From assembly GCA_963971225.1 (NCBI GenBank), contig OZ020268.1, forward strand, positions 34,559,848 through 34,623,847: a stretch of DNA of 64,000 nt. Reading direction: 5' to 3'. A program made the position numbers and the translations under genes. The DNA is from Melieria omissa. Taxonomy: Eukaryota > Arthropoda > Insecta > Diptera > Ulidiidae. The notes under the pieces are model-generated. The model made no database searches. It was not told the origin of the DNA and worked only from the letters and a program-made list of their open reading frames with translations. Positions 32,363 through 43,121 of this stretch are shown one piece after another (positions within the stretch are counted from its first letter, which is position 1; each line of letters begins with the position of its first letter).

Positions 32363-33601
32363 CCCTTTTCGGACAATTTCCAAATTTGTCGAGATAAAAA
32401 TTTGTCCTTAAAAATATTGACACTCATTGAACATTTTAGCAAAAAATTACAAGAAAATATCAAAATGATTTAGGTTGAGAATTACAGCTCAATCAATTTT
32501 GTACCATATATCGTACAATGGTGCGGAAAGGAGTGAAAATACATACAATTTGTTTTTGTTTTTTTTTAAGTTTTATGAACAATTCATTGATTTTTTTTAT
32601 AGAAAACATAAATTATCACAACAAAAAATCAAAACGTGGTTTCATTTGGATCGAAACTTATATAACTAATATATATAAACAATTGAGTCGGTCTTATATA
32701 ACCCTTGTTGTTGTTGCAAAGCTATTTTCCCTTCAATAAAACACAGAATTAATAAAACTGAATATAACTGATTCTTATTATCTTATTGGGAGTGGCAAGT
32801 CCGGATGTCTAACCTTACATAACCTGTGTCTGCCCAGTAAAACACAAACTCGTCTATTAGTTCTTATTTTTAATCGAAAATTGCCGAATAATTGAATTTT
32901 ATTAGCAGATGGGCGTGTCAGCCATACAAACACAAAAATGACTTAAAAACATGCAAACACGACTTGCAACCGTTGCCTTCCATTTGTACGATATATCTTA
33001 CAAAACTTTGCAACCCTTGTGGTCATTTTTACGATATATGGTACAATTTTTTTAAAGGCTCGGAAAAAATATTTAGACGAGAGATATTTATAAATCAACT
33101 GAGACTATATTATAAATCAACTGAGAATCAACTCAAAATTTGAAATTATTTAGCTTTTTTGGTACCAAAAAGTATTATTTGTTTAACTTTCTGCCTGTCC
33201 CTTGGGGTCTATTTGACCCCAGGTGGAATTAAAACAATGGTTGAGCAGTTTTGTGCGCTCGTCTACTTGTGTTAGTTAGTGTTAGTCGCGCTTACAACCC
33301 AATAATAAATCGAGAAGAACACTTTTCGGGGCTTTCCCCTTTTCTTTTGTGATTTATGTGTAAAATTTCTTCATGTTCATGAAGCGCCGTCACTTGCTGG
33401 TTTTTCAAATTCTTGCAAAGAACTGCTTACAAAACACACTCGTACTTTGTAGACACGGCTATAATGATTTATATTTTTAAACAAAATGATACAACACATT
33501 CAACTTAATAAGAATTAAACAGCCGATCCATAAGAAATGCGTTCATTCTCAAATAAAAAATCTTGGATTTTACGATATATTGTACAAATTTCCGGAAAGG
33601 G
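32363..33601. mobile_element. TTAA-flanked element, family E (1.24 kb)
   Basis: Flanked by TTAA (32359-32362 and 33602-33605). It opens CCCTTTTCGGACAATTTCC, and the complemented right end is CCCTTTCCGGAAATTTGTAC. Near-palindromic TACNATATATNGTA segments recur: complemented 16-17 nt inside the right end, and near 32503-32520 and 33030-33045. At 33183-33220 there is a TTAA followed after 17 nt by GGGGTC-tattt-GACCCC. That could be the end of a further nested element. No transposase domain is visible in any frame. Confidence 0.65.
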
Positions 33602-33605
33602 TTAA

Positions 33606-34402
33606 TATATAAAACTATATCTACATCAACACTTTACACTTCAACATCAATAGACGTGCATTTAATGGGAAATGAAATGATGGGAGAATATTGGAAAATG
33701 TTTGAAATTATCTCTTCGAACCTAATTAGACAGAATCTCCATAATCTAATCGTGTTCGCAGCGTGTTAAGGCCGCATGCTCGCTTAGAATTTAGTTACTT
33801 GTTCATTTGTTTACCACAGGAATTTGTTACCGTTCGCACAGCGACATAGAGAAGCATGTATGTGACCGCAAATATGCGAAAGCCCCGATTGTTAATTGAA
33901 TTGTTGCTGTTGTTCAGTTGTTTAGTTTTTCAGTGTAATCCACATTAGTCACCAAATTAAATTAAGATAGAACCAGTGGCGACCACGCTACACTGAACCA
34001 CTTGATGGGCCATAAGTGACAAAAACACACACGTATGTATGTTTTTATGTAAACGGGTACGTGTCAACTTCCCCCTGACAAATGTCGGCAAGTAAACACA
34101 CACTTGCAGAATTCATTCGCACATTGGCGGGGGACCACTAAAGTCGCGTACACCGCACAAATTGCGCTCAAGTTCCATTCGCACATAAAGTTCAAACACA
34201 CACTAAACATACATACATTTAGTACATACAACAAGTATGTCTGACGCAGCGAGCGTAATTTTCTTATTGAATCAATTCTGAAATTGTCAATTAAATAAAG
34301 CGAGCATCTCAAGTTGTAAGCGCGGACAGTTATTGCGAATCGTCCACCGACTGCTGACGCGAAAACGCATTCACGCAAACATTTTCAACTTCGAATTCAA
34401 AG
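33606..34402. other. Intergenic and upstream of the 34484 gene
   Basis: No gene is recognised. The distal part should contain regulatory sequence for the gene whose TATA box is at 34403. Confidence 0.35.
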
Positions 34403-34440
34403 TATAAAAAACGAGGCAGTGTCAAAATTGAGCTCATTTT
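34403..34440 (+). promoter_or_regulatory. TATA box and initiator of the 34484 gene
   Basis: TATAAAA at 34403-34409 is followed by TCATTT at 34434-34439, a fly initiator match about 31 bp downstream. That leaves a 5' leader of about 49 nt before ATG 34484. Spacing and sequence fit a focused RNA polymerase II promoter. Confidence 0.75.
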
Positions 34441-34483
34441 CAAAAAGTTGAACGCACGCAGTTGAATATCCAAAAAATATATA

Positions 34484-34966
34484 ATGAAAAATCTGCTAAT
34501 CATTAGCGTGGCGTTGCTATCTGTCATCCCGACGAGCACGCGAGCGGATCTGCTCGATTGCGAGGAGAAAATTCTGCCATCGCTATCGGACATTCCGGGC
34601 ATTGGACCAAAGATAGCCAGCGAGGAGGACAGCCACGAAGTGCGCGATTTCTTCAAGAATGTGGGCTGTCAGATCAAGAAGGGTGCCGCCAAGGTGTCCG
34701 AGCAGGCAAAGAAGCTGGGCAGCGAGCTGAAGGAGGGCGCCGAGAAGCTGGGCGAAAAGGCCAAGGACCTGGGCTCGAATATCAAGGAGAAGTTTGGAGA
34801 TTTCAAGGACCGACTCACTGCTGACGCCTCGTCGGAAGAGCGCACCTCGCACGGACTGCTGCGCAACGTGGAAATCATCGACCCCGATGTGCTCAAGGCC
34901 GAACAGCAATGCGGACACGGACACATTCTGGATGCGTTGGGCAATTGCAGCAAATTGCGGAAGTAA
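34484..34966 (+). CDS. Long secreted GBP-like precursor with FFKN helical domain
   Basis: A single-exon gene of 160 residues. The signal peptide is 1-21 (ends STRA), then DLLDCEEK. The FFKN domain (about 54-112) opens with VRDFFKNVGCQIKKGA and continues as heptad-like amphipathic helix (KKLGSELKEGAEKLGEKAKD). A charged linker leads to the C-terminal module CGHGHILDALGNC plus SKLRK, with C143 and C155 separated by 11 residues. Cysteines 26 and 62 lie outside the module. The domain is clearly homologous to the 55568 product (FFKNLGCKIQKGA). Known: GBP-type cytokines are released from the C terminus of a secreted precursor. Inferred: this is such a precursor, with the helix as propeptide or carrier. 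The promoter has TATA and initiator. AATAAA is at 35188-35193. Confidence 0.88.
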   Translation: MKNLLIISVALLSVIPTSTRADLLDCEEKILPSLSDIPGIGPKIASEEDSHEVRDFFKNVGCQIKKGAAKVSEQAKKLGSELKEGAEKLGEKAKDLGSNIKEKFGDFKDRLTADASSEERTSHGLLRNVEIIDPDVLKAEQQCGHGHILDALGNCSKLRK

Positions 34967-35193
34967 CTTGATGCACACATCTGATTCAGTTCCTGTTGTT
35001 ACAAATTGTTCGCAACAAAGAAAGTTCCAATGCCAGTTGTTGTTGTGTGTGTAGTTACTGGCGAACTCACAGTGAATTTGTGACAACAAAAAAGTACATC
35101 AGTGTATTTCGATGATGTTTTTAGCTTTTATACACCTACATACATATACATAAATTATTATACACATTGTATTCTGTGGCCGAAGCAAATAAA

Positions 35194-35719
35194 ATCGAGT
35201 ACAGAATAAGTGTTATTGCATTATTGATGAATTCGATTACACGTGGAAATTGCCGCAAGCAAAGCTAATTCGTCAAAGTGCTCGAGCCTCATTAACGAAT
35301 ATACAAATTTATTTACGGGGCGCCAAGCATTGTTACGCTTTCGAAGTGTGTTAACCACAGGCAGTTAGAAGTGATAAATTGCTTGGGAAAATTAGACACA
35401 CAAGTACGTTCGAATATGTAAGCAAATAGCAGACGATTATTTATTTACTTAGTGTCAACCGCTGCAGTGTCTTTGATTACTTGCGTTCCGTAATTTTTTC
35501 GGTTTTCACTAGCTGTCAATATTTTGAAATGGCCGCAGTGAATCGCTGACCCTGTCGCAGCCGTCACATGACAAACAAATGTATAACAAATGTGTTCCAA
35601 GCTTCGAGGTAAAACAAGTTTTTTGAGAGCTCAAAACAGTCAAAACAAAATGACGAAGCGGCAGCGAAACTGTGTCAAACGTGCTGAGAAATTCTATGGT
35701 CAAACTGTTAGAGTGATAG
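35194..35719. other. Intergenic, nothing recognised
   Basis: No feature supported. Confidence 0.4.
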
Positions 35720-36390
35720 ATGGGAAGAGGGGAAAGTGAATGTGGTATGAAAATGTAAGAGAAGAATACAAAAAGAAGCGTTGCTGAGAACCGAGATCCA
35801 CTTGGGGTTCATGTGTGGCAAAAGAAATTCGGTGTTGTGAAATAGAACTGAAAATATGAGTAAAGTAAATAATAATGCAAAAAATATGACAGCGAATAGT
35901 TGGCGATAGGAGGCAAACAGGGATATCGAATAGCGAGAAAGTGGTAAAGGTAGAAGAATGTAATGTTGACAAGTTCTTAGAAAATAATTCATTCAATCCT
36001 TGCGGAGAAATGGACACAGGATAGGATCAAGGGACGGACATGATAGGTAGCTAGTAAAAAGAAGAAGTAAGATGAGAATTGAGATCCACTTGGGTTTAAT
36101 GTGTGGCACAAAAATTTCGGTAATGTGAAGAACTGGAAATAGAAGTAAAGTAAATAATAATGCAAAAAATACGACAGCGAATAAATTGCGATAGAAATAA
36201 ATCAAAGAGATCGAAAAGCGAGAAAGTGGCAAAGGTAGAGGAATGTAATGTTTGACATGTTCTTAGAAAAGATTTCACTACAAATTACACTTTATTTCAA
36301 TATGATATTTCAACCCTTGTGGAGAAATTAACAACAGGTTAGACCAGTGGCCGGACATGATAGGCAGCTAGTAAGAAGAGGCAGCCCCCA
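35720..36390. repeat. Imperfect tandem repeat, period about 288 bp
   Basis: GAGATCCACTTGGG at about 35793 and 36081, and GTAAAGTAAATAATAATGCA in both units, show two units about 288 bp apart. A partial third (CGGACATGATAGGCAGCTAG near 36350) matches the 36030-36055 segment. The overlapping minus-strand frames arise from the repeat and are not genes. Confidence 0.75.
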
Positions 36391-37096
36391 GCCTTAACCA
36401 GAAACACACATAGACGAGTTTAGCCCATTGTGATACTTGACTTAGGTAGGTAGGTGTGGCTGCTCCAGGAGGAGCACACTTAGGCCAGGCGGCCCATTGT
36501 GATACCACATGAGATCGAGCATCATTTCGCTCACTCGTTTAACCAGTTGGAGCTATTAACGAAGCTTAGTAGACGGCGTATGGTCTTATCAGATATATCT
36601 TCTAGACTTCCGAAGAAGAAGTTGCCTAAGTAGGTCAGCCTTCTTCTGGATAAAGCAGGACAGTAAAATAGGAGTGAGGAATATTTTCTTCTTCCTCCTC
36701 GTCCAAACAGCTGCGGGAGAAGTCGTTCCTTGACTTAGTCCTACTTGAAATTCAAAACATGTAAAACTTATAATTAGGCGTACCAAGCCATTTATGTTAA
36801 CTTTGGAAGAGTCGGAAAGGTTTTCTTAATACAAGAATTCTATGTTTCTTATGATTTTGACTAGAAGCTGGAAAGCTGCAGAGGAGATGAAGTATTGAAT
36901 ACTCTTCTTCTTCGACCCTACAGCTTCTACAGAAGTATTTTGCCTGGAAGGACATAATTTTTTTTCAGAATATTACGTTCATCCGTTGTGTTTTTCTGCC
37001 AGGGTAGGTGATTAGCATGCTGCAAGGACATGAGTAAATCCTCTCTAAACTGGTGACTTAACCAAATGACTATTTTATTTGACTTAAAAAAATACT
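36391..37096. other. Intergenic, nothing recognised
   Basis: GAAGAAG-type low-complexity patches only. Confidence 0.35.
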
Positions 37097-37100
37097 TTAA

Positions 37101-37183
37101 CCCTTTCCGACATGAAAATAAACCGGTTCTGTATGAATTGTATGGGCTGTAGTCCAATATATTGGACATTGTGACTGAAAGGG
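37101..37183. mobile_element. TTAA-flanked micro-MITE, family F (83 bp)
   Basis: Flanked by TTAA (37097-37100 and 37184-37187). It opens CCCTTTCCGACATG and closes GTGACTGAAAGGG. A perfect 16-bp palindrome GTCCAATATATTGGAC lies at 37152-37167, 16 nt from the right end. AACCGGTT lies near the middle. Confidence 0.7.
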
Positions 37184-37639
37184 TTAATTCAATTTTTCAA
37201 GTCTGTTTCAATTAAATTTTTTAAACCCTCTCGAAACAGGTGACTTAACCAAGTGACTATTTAATTTGACTTCAAAAAGACTTTAATTCAATTTTTCAAG
37301 ATTTTTCAAAACTTTTTCAAGTCTTTTTTCAATTCAATTTGTTGTAGTTTTTTGTCAAATCGTTAGTTAATGACTGCAATAAAAAATTTCAGTCATTGAT
37401 TGTGTTTTCAATCAATTGAAATCGCATATGATTGAAATTTTTTACAACCCTGGGTTAATATTATGGAATTTTTAAGGTTATGTCGAAATCAGAATCAAAC
37501 GGACCTCAAATTCGTATTCAGCGACCCTAAAAACATTTAGAACTGTACTGTAATCCCCGAACCCAGAACCGGCGGCTGTCCTCTCAGCAGGAAACAGCTA
37601 TGAAAAAGCTCCCAACTCACCGTTCGGAATCGGCATATA

Positions 37640-38799
37640 CCCGGTATATCAGTATGAAGTGAGCCTCAAGATACAAATGTCTCGATAGGGAATACGAGCC
37701 TTAATTTTTTTTTTGTTTTGTTGCTATGACATCTGTCAAGCATTTTTAGTATACATCAAGTCATTGAACAAATAACATCAAATTTTTTCATCGTGTTAAA
37801 AATTTCGAATTTTCTACCAGATAGTGATGATTTGCGGGAAGCATAATTTTTTGTTTTCATTTGAAGAAAAGTGCTGCATAGTCGCATCGAATGCTTGTCG
37901 AGGCATATGGTGATTATGCTCTATCAAGAGCAACATGCAAAAGATGGTTTCAACGGTTCAGAAATAAAGATTTTGATGTGAGAAATGAAGAACGTGGAAG
38001 ACCACCAAAAAAGTTTGAAGACAACGAATTGCAAACGATATTGGATAAAGATGGTACTTTGAGTCAAAAACAAAAAGCAACAATTTCTGTTCGTTTAAAA
38101 GCTATGGGAAAGATCCAAAAGTGTGGAAAATGGGTGCCACATGAATTTAATGAAAGGCAGATGAGAAAACCGAAAAAAACACTTGAAATGAAACACTTGA
38201 AATTTTACTTCAAAGACAGCAATCCTAAACGGAAAAAATCATGGGTTAATCCGGGACAACCTTCAACATCGACTGCAAAACCAGAACGATTCGGCAAGAA
38301 GACAATGCTGTGTGTTTGGTGGGACCAGAGTGGCGTGGTGTATTACGAGTTGTTAAAACCTGCCGAAACCGTTAATACTGATCGCTACCATAATGGGCTA
38401 GAAGACACGGCAAGGTAGTTTTGTTCCATGACAATGCACCTGCACACAAAGCAAGACCGGTTCGGGATACAATCAAAGCACTTGGCTGGGAGCTGCTACC
38501 CCACCCGCCGTATTCACCAGACTTGGCTCCTTCCGACTACCATTTGTTTTCATCAATGGGACACGCATTGGCTGAGCAGCACTTCGATTCTTACGATGAA
38601 GTCGAAAATTGGGTGTCTGATTGGTTTGCTTCAAAAAGACAAACAATTCTATTGGCGCGGAGTCCACAAATTGCCTGAAAGATGAACAAAATGTGTGGCA
38701 AGCAATGGCTAATACTTTGAATAAAATGTTTTTACTTTCCCATTAAAAATTAGTGTTTTATTTTCGCAAAAAAGGCTCACTTCATACTGATATACCTGG
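37640..38799 (+). mobile_element. mariner element, about 1.16 kb, inside the SINE
   Basis: TA at 37638-37639 and 38800-38801. It opens CCCGGTATATCAGTATGAAG, and the complemented right end is CCAGGTATATCAGTATGAAG, continuing GTGAGCC in both. It carries a plus-strand transposase with frame breaks. Confidence 0.85.
37891..38695 (+). pseudogene. mariner transposase pseudogene
   Basis: DNA-binding helix-turn-helix remnant (LSRATCKRWFQRFRNKDFDV), linker KWVPHEFNERQ and MLCVWWDQSGVVYYELL are followed by a stop and frameshift near 38418. The second and third Asp region (FHDNAPAHKAR, HPPYSPDLAPSDYH) runs to about 38660 and the tail shifts frame again. The first-Asp segment (DETW) is lost by a deletion or by divergence near 38200-38270. 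Confidence 0.8.
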
Positions 38800-38922
38800 T
38801 AACTGAAGGTCCCTTCCAACCTTGAAAAATTCACACGCACAACATGGATGGTTGCGGGTAGCTAGGCCTTAGTCGCGCTATCGGGCTGTTGTGCCAGTCA
38901 AAAAGAAGAAGAAGAAGAAGAA

Positions 38923-39699
38923 AATTTACATGCAACGACCCTAAAAGTGAACGATGCGACTAAAATGCGCAGCAAAATTTATTCATTCGTTTAATAAATT
39001 CATAAATTCAAATTTATCATAAAATGTATGAATTAATTCCAAAACAAAACGTATATATACATTTATATATATACGAGAAAAAATGCCAATTGCAAACATC
39101 GAACACCAAAAATTTCAGCAATTGCTAAAATTGTTAATATATACAAAAGAGCGAGAGAGCGACACCACATTAAAGTTTTTGAAAGGATAGCTACTAAATT
39201 GTTCTGGGTTTTGTAATTATGAAATTTTTAGGTCAGAAAATCCCAAACTCTTCAACCACATCAAACGCAATAAGCAACAACAGCTGAAACAACACTCCAC
39301 GTAAACTATTTGAAGAAAATGTGTAAACATTGCACAGTCATGCCCTCCAATCTAGAACGAGCACGAATACGCCGAATACGAAAGAAGCTACTTTGCCGAC
39401 TTCAGCTCAGCTCCGCTCAACTCAGCTCCGCTCAGCTCGGATCAGCCCCACTTTTACCCATAAATCATCGATATCCATCGAGGCAACAGACGACTACCAA
39501 AACAGTTGCTGTCGATGCACAGACAAACTTTGGCCAAACTCCTTCAGCAGTTGCAAAACGAGTTTCAGTCAAGATTCGTACTTCATGCCTTTCGGTTAGC
39601 CGCGCTCACGATTCGTGCCGTACAAACCGTTATTTCGCGCAACGCCACCGTCAACGCAACTTCGTCGCACTCGTCGCTCTCGTCAAGTCGTGCAACAAT
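38923..39699. other. Upstream region and 5' leader of the 39700 gene
   Basis: An in-frame open stretch runs back to 39310, but it is Arg/Ser-rich without features and contains short CAGCTC repeats (about 39405-39440). I read it as untranslated leader. No TATA box assigned. Confidence 0.4.
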
Positions 39700-40632
39700 A
39701 TGCGGTTTCTTGCCATTTCATTTATTGCGTCCGTTGGTGCACTGCTCTTGGCCGACACGTTCTGGACCGAGAAGGGTATTGTTGTTGGCGCTGCGACTGT
39801 GAATCGCACCAGTGACTCAGCACGGCCTAAAACGCAGGAGACTTCAACTACGCGCGAACCTAATGAGACATCAAAATGCAACGGCGCACCAACGCTCCGA
39901 CGTTCTGATAGAGCTCCAGTAGTGCCAACCGAAGCGCCAGCAGACATTGACAGCGACACCAGTGTCTCTATTGAGCAACAACAACAACAACAACACCACC
40001 AACAACAACAACAACAACACCACCAACAACAAAACCAACAACAACGCCAACAACAACACCAACAACAACAACAAGAAGAACAACAAGAAAAAGAACAACA
40101 ACAACAACAACAACGCCAACAACAACACCAACAACAACAACAACAAGAAGAACAACAAGAAAAAGAACAACAACACCAAGAACAACAACAACAACAACAA
40201 GAAGACCAAAGCGATTTGACGGAGTTTCTACAGGGTGTGCAGAATACGCTGGAGAGGGTCAAGCCCTGGGCGGCGGGACTCGAAAAGGGCGCCAAGCAAA
40301 TCAGCGGCGGTGTTATCGATGGACTGGGCTATGTCATGGATAAACTGATAAGCGGCGGCATGAGTGTAGGCCATGCGACCAACGCAATGTTAGCCAGCAT
40401 CCTTAGGGCCACGTCCAAGATTGCCAATCCACCCAAGGCAAATGTCACTAGCACCAAGGCACCTATTGTCCATCGAAGCACAAGGACCGACCATGCTGCT
40501 ACTGATTCCGACGAAACAATGGAAAACGAAATTTTGCTAGAGATGCACAAAAAACACACAAAGTGCCCAAAAGGCTTCAAGGCCAATGCCCATGGCGTGT
40601 GTCAGCGTGTGCAAAAGAAATTAAAATCTTGA
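39700..40632 (+). CDS. Long secreted GBP-like precursor with poly-Gln/Glu tract
   Basis: 310 residues from ATG 39700, chosen because it opens a signal peptide (MRFLAISFIASVGALLLADT). Possible N-glycosylation sites are at 35 (NRT) and 56 (NET). The segment 93-169 is a nearly continuous Gln tract broken by His, Arg, Glu and Lys (CAA-rich DNA, 39976-40206). Next comes an amphipathic region (LTEFLQGVQNTLERVKPW to about residue 235) resembling the helical domain of the 34484 and 55568 products but without its cysteine. The C terminus carries CPKGFKANAHGVC plus QRVQKK (C289 and C301, 11 residues apart). AATAAA at 40695-40700. Inferred role: secreted precursor releasing a C-terminal cytokine-like peptide. 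The Gln tract is likely length-polymorphic and its effect is unknown. Confidence 0.82.
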   Translation: MRFLAISFIASVGALLLADTFWTEKGIVVGAATVNRTSDSARPKTQETSTTREPNETSKCNGAPTLRRSDRAPVVPTEAPADIDSDTSVSIEQQQQQQHHQQQQQQHHQQQNQQQRQQQHQQQQQEEQQEKEQQQQQQRQQQHQQQQQQEEQQEKEQQHQEQQQQQQEDQSDLTEFLQGVQNTLERVKPWAAGLEKGAKQISGGVIDGLGYVMDKLISGGMSVGHATNAMLASILRATSKIANPPKANVTSTKAPIVHRSTRTDHAATDSDETMENEILLEMHKKHTKCPKGFKANAHGVCQRVQKKLKS

Positions 40633-40700
40633 ATTGATTTTGATTGTATAGTTTTCATATATTTTGTTACAATAACAAAAACTGATTAATGGTAAATAAA

Positions 40701-41110
40701 CAAATTTTTGGCACTTAAAAAGTAAAAGTATATTTTATGTACATATAAGTACATATGTGAGTGTAAGTTGACATGTTCCTAAAAATGATCTGCGTGACTA
40801 CAGATAGAGTTTTCGCCAAGAATTATTTGAATTATTTAGTCAACTTCAAAAGCTATCTGCAAGCGATTTTACTTGGCTCGTGCCAACTGCAATAAGTCAC
40901 ATAAAAAGTCTCCACGAATTGCTTGTCATCGTCTAGCAGCTTCTGTTCCAAGCAGATTTTTTACGAAAGTTTCTCTGTTTCAAACACATTTTTTACAAAA
41001 GTTTTTCGAAGTCTGGAATCTGTTATGAAATGCAAAAAGAAATGTAACGAACAGATTGGAAACTGGCATGGAAAGCAAAGTTTTTGTGCTAAATTTTGTG
41101 AGCACTCAAA
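40701..41110. other. Intergenic, nothing recognised
   Basis: The open frame at 40923-41159 has no signal peptide or domain. Confidence 0.35.
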
Positions 41111-41113
41111 TAA

Positions 41114-41675
41114 CACTGCACAACAAAATCAAATTTTTTTCAAAATGACAAGGTTCTGACAACGGATTCTGGTAGAAAGGACTAAACAAAAATACACGTG
41201 TATCGGCGTTTTGAAAGTTTACGTTTGAATTTTTTTTTAGGGGGGTGTCAAAGTTTCTCCTTTTTGCACATTCTTATGGTGAATCGGCATACGAAAATCA
41301 TGTAACCTCACATGTTAGGTATATGATGTGTTCAGCAATTTGATGATTTTTGTGGTGTATTTTAACCCTCTAGCTCTTATTTGTATGGGTCAATTTGACC
41401 CTTTTTTCTAAAATCCAAAAAATGTCCTGTAAAACAGAACTTTTTAAGGACAAAATGTACCACGAAAATATTTGCCATAAAATTTTACTAAAGGTGTCTG
41501 TACACATCAAAACTCAGAAATTAACTCAAACGCAAGAATTAAGCCAAAACTGAAAATGTGTTTTAATGTTTCAGACGTAAACTTTCAAAACGCCGATACA
41601 CGTATATTGTTTTTTTGGTCCCCTTTACCAGAATCCGTTGTCAGAACTTTGTTATTTTTTTTGTGTTGTAAAGTG
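41114..41675. mobile_element. MITE with long inverted repeats
   Basis: Arms of about 100 bp. The left arm opens CACTGCACAACAAAA and contains GTTCTGACAACGGATTCTGG (41153) and ATCGGCGTTTTGAAAGTTTA. The right arm is the complement (41574-41675), closing TTGTGTTGTAAAGTG. TAA precedes and follows (41111-41113, 41676-41678), a possible 3-bp duplication. The interior (about 41240-41570) is non-coding and includes a TTAACCC at 41362 followed by the GGGTCAATTTGACCC palindrome. Confidence 0.72.
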
Positions 41676-42127
41676 TAAGTATTGTTCCTTGTCTTTTCAA
41701 GTGGACCCAGAAGCTTTCCTACTCTCTATTTTACATACTTTCAGACAGCCATGACTTAATGAAAACAATATTTTAACGTTTCACCGTTCAGTTTGCAAAT
41801 TTGTAGTTGAAATTCAGAAGCAACGTTGGCTTTTATAATCTGAGTGCATTTGAAATTTTGTGGACACTGCAATTGGCCAACAAATTTAAAAACTAGTAAA
41901 TTTCAAATTAGTACTTGGCTTACCAAGCCTAGACATGAAGATTTTGACCTAAAGCATTATGAAGTATAACTCCATTTTCGAACTGCTCGAACTAAGTTTT
42001 TTGGATCACACTGTGAACGAATCAATAGGCCAAAATTTGGGGAAAATATGAATGCTTATTGTTCTCGATGTTGTTTCTATTAAAGTCATAAACATTTTTT
42101 TAGTACAACATACTTCGTTATATATAT

Positions 42128-42709
42128 AGGGTGTTTTTTTAGAGGTATAGAACTTCGAATTGAAATAAAACACAAGAAAATCGTTTTAATGTCCATCAAT
42201 TTGGCTTTATTGGAAGGATAATTTTATGCCATTAATGTTTGAATATGATTTCGGGCATGTGGCCGCCGCGGCTGGCTCGAATAAAGCCAATTCTACAAGT
42301 CCAATTTTTAAAGTTGATGGACAAAGCTCCAATTGCTGTGCACGGTGGCGAATCATTCGGGTCCTCTTCAACATTTTGCTCTACAGCGGCAATTGTTTCT
42401 TCGGTGCGCACTGTTCGACGTCTCTGCGGATGCGTATTATCACATAGAGTAAACGTAGTGCGAAAACGACCCATGGTTAACCGATGGATGGACCATAAAA
42501 TGGACCGAGCTTGCGGTAAACTTCGCGAACTGAACCATTATTTTCGAAATAAATTTGCACGATTTGCAAGCGTTGTTCTTTTGTCAACCTGTTCATGATG
42601 AAATGGCAAACCAAACTGAACATAAATGACATTAGAGTTGCCAGATTTGACCACAAAATGCCAGTTTTATCTCTATTCGAAAAACAAACCTCTAAAAAAA
42701 AAACACCCT
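42128..42709 (-). mobile_element. Non-autonomous mariner/Tc1-type element, copy 2
   Basis: A 582-bp inverted copy of 2728-3312 with the same ends (AGGGTGTTTTTTT) and the same internal transposase junction (minus strand: AAVEQNVEEDPND, then a break, then NWTCRIGFIRASRGGHMPEI). Small indels distinguish it from copy 1. Confidence 0.82.
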
Positions 42710-43090
42710 ATATTTATCCCGATCAGTTGCGCACACAGGATTCCATTGCGGGGGAGTTTGCGTACAATTTTTGAGCCCAATTCCATTTCAAACCATATTT
42801 TCTGCCAGCAAGTTTTCTGCCCCCCAAGGGTTTGCAACCAATCCCGCCACTGACCCCAATCATAAGATTTTCCCTCTCATAAGTAATGTAATTTAGGCAT
42901 TTTACGGATGCTTCGACCCAGAGAATAATGTACATGAAAAATCGTAAATCCATGAAGATGAAGTAAGCACTGTTGATGATTTCAAAAAGAATATTACGAG
43001 CCTTAAAGTTTTCCCGCAATGCGAATAGTAAAGCGCTACAAGGCGCGGACCGATATATCGGCTCTGGCACCTTTCGCTAGTGCAGAAAAA
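42710..43090. other. Possible TTAA-element remnant
   Basis: The right end of a TTAA-type element is visible just beyond. GCCGATATATCGGC at 43091-43104 is followed by 17 nt ending ATGGG and TTAA (43122-43125). A left end was not found, so this stretch may be its body. Confidence 0.4.
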
Positions 43091-43121
43091 GCCGATATAT
43101 CGGCCTCCGGCACTAAATGGG

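Larger units (their letters stand above)
37570..38900 (+). mobile_element. SINE family A, 5'-truncated, split by a mariner
   Basis: Left part 37570-37639 (GGCTGTCCTCTCAGCAGG to CCGTTCGGAATCGGCAT). Right part 38802-38900 (GAAGGTCCCTTCCAACC to GGCTGTTGTGCCAGTC), followed by a (GAA)n tail to about 38922. Both align with 4690-4890. The tRNA-like head is missing. The mariner 37640-38799 inserted at a TA inside it. Confidence 0.78.

Noticed and set aside
34583..35089. 168-codon minus-strand frame over the 34484 gene
   Set aside because: Antisense shadow; the plus strand has TATA box, initiator, signal peptide and a paralogue.
39310..39699. N-terminal extension of the polyQ precursor by 130 codons
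   Set aside because: It would bury the signal peptide; the extension is Arg/Ser-rich with repeats, as expected of a leader.
39871..40295. Minus-strand Cys-rich and Leu-rich frames and a plus-strand Asn-rich frame
   Set aside because: Antisense and off-frame readings of the CAA tract of the 39700 gene.
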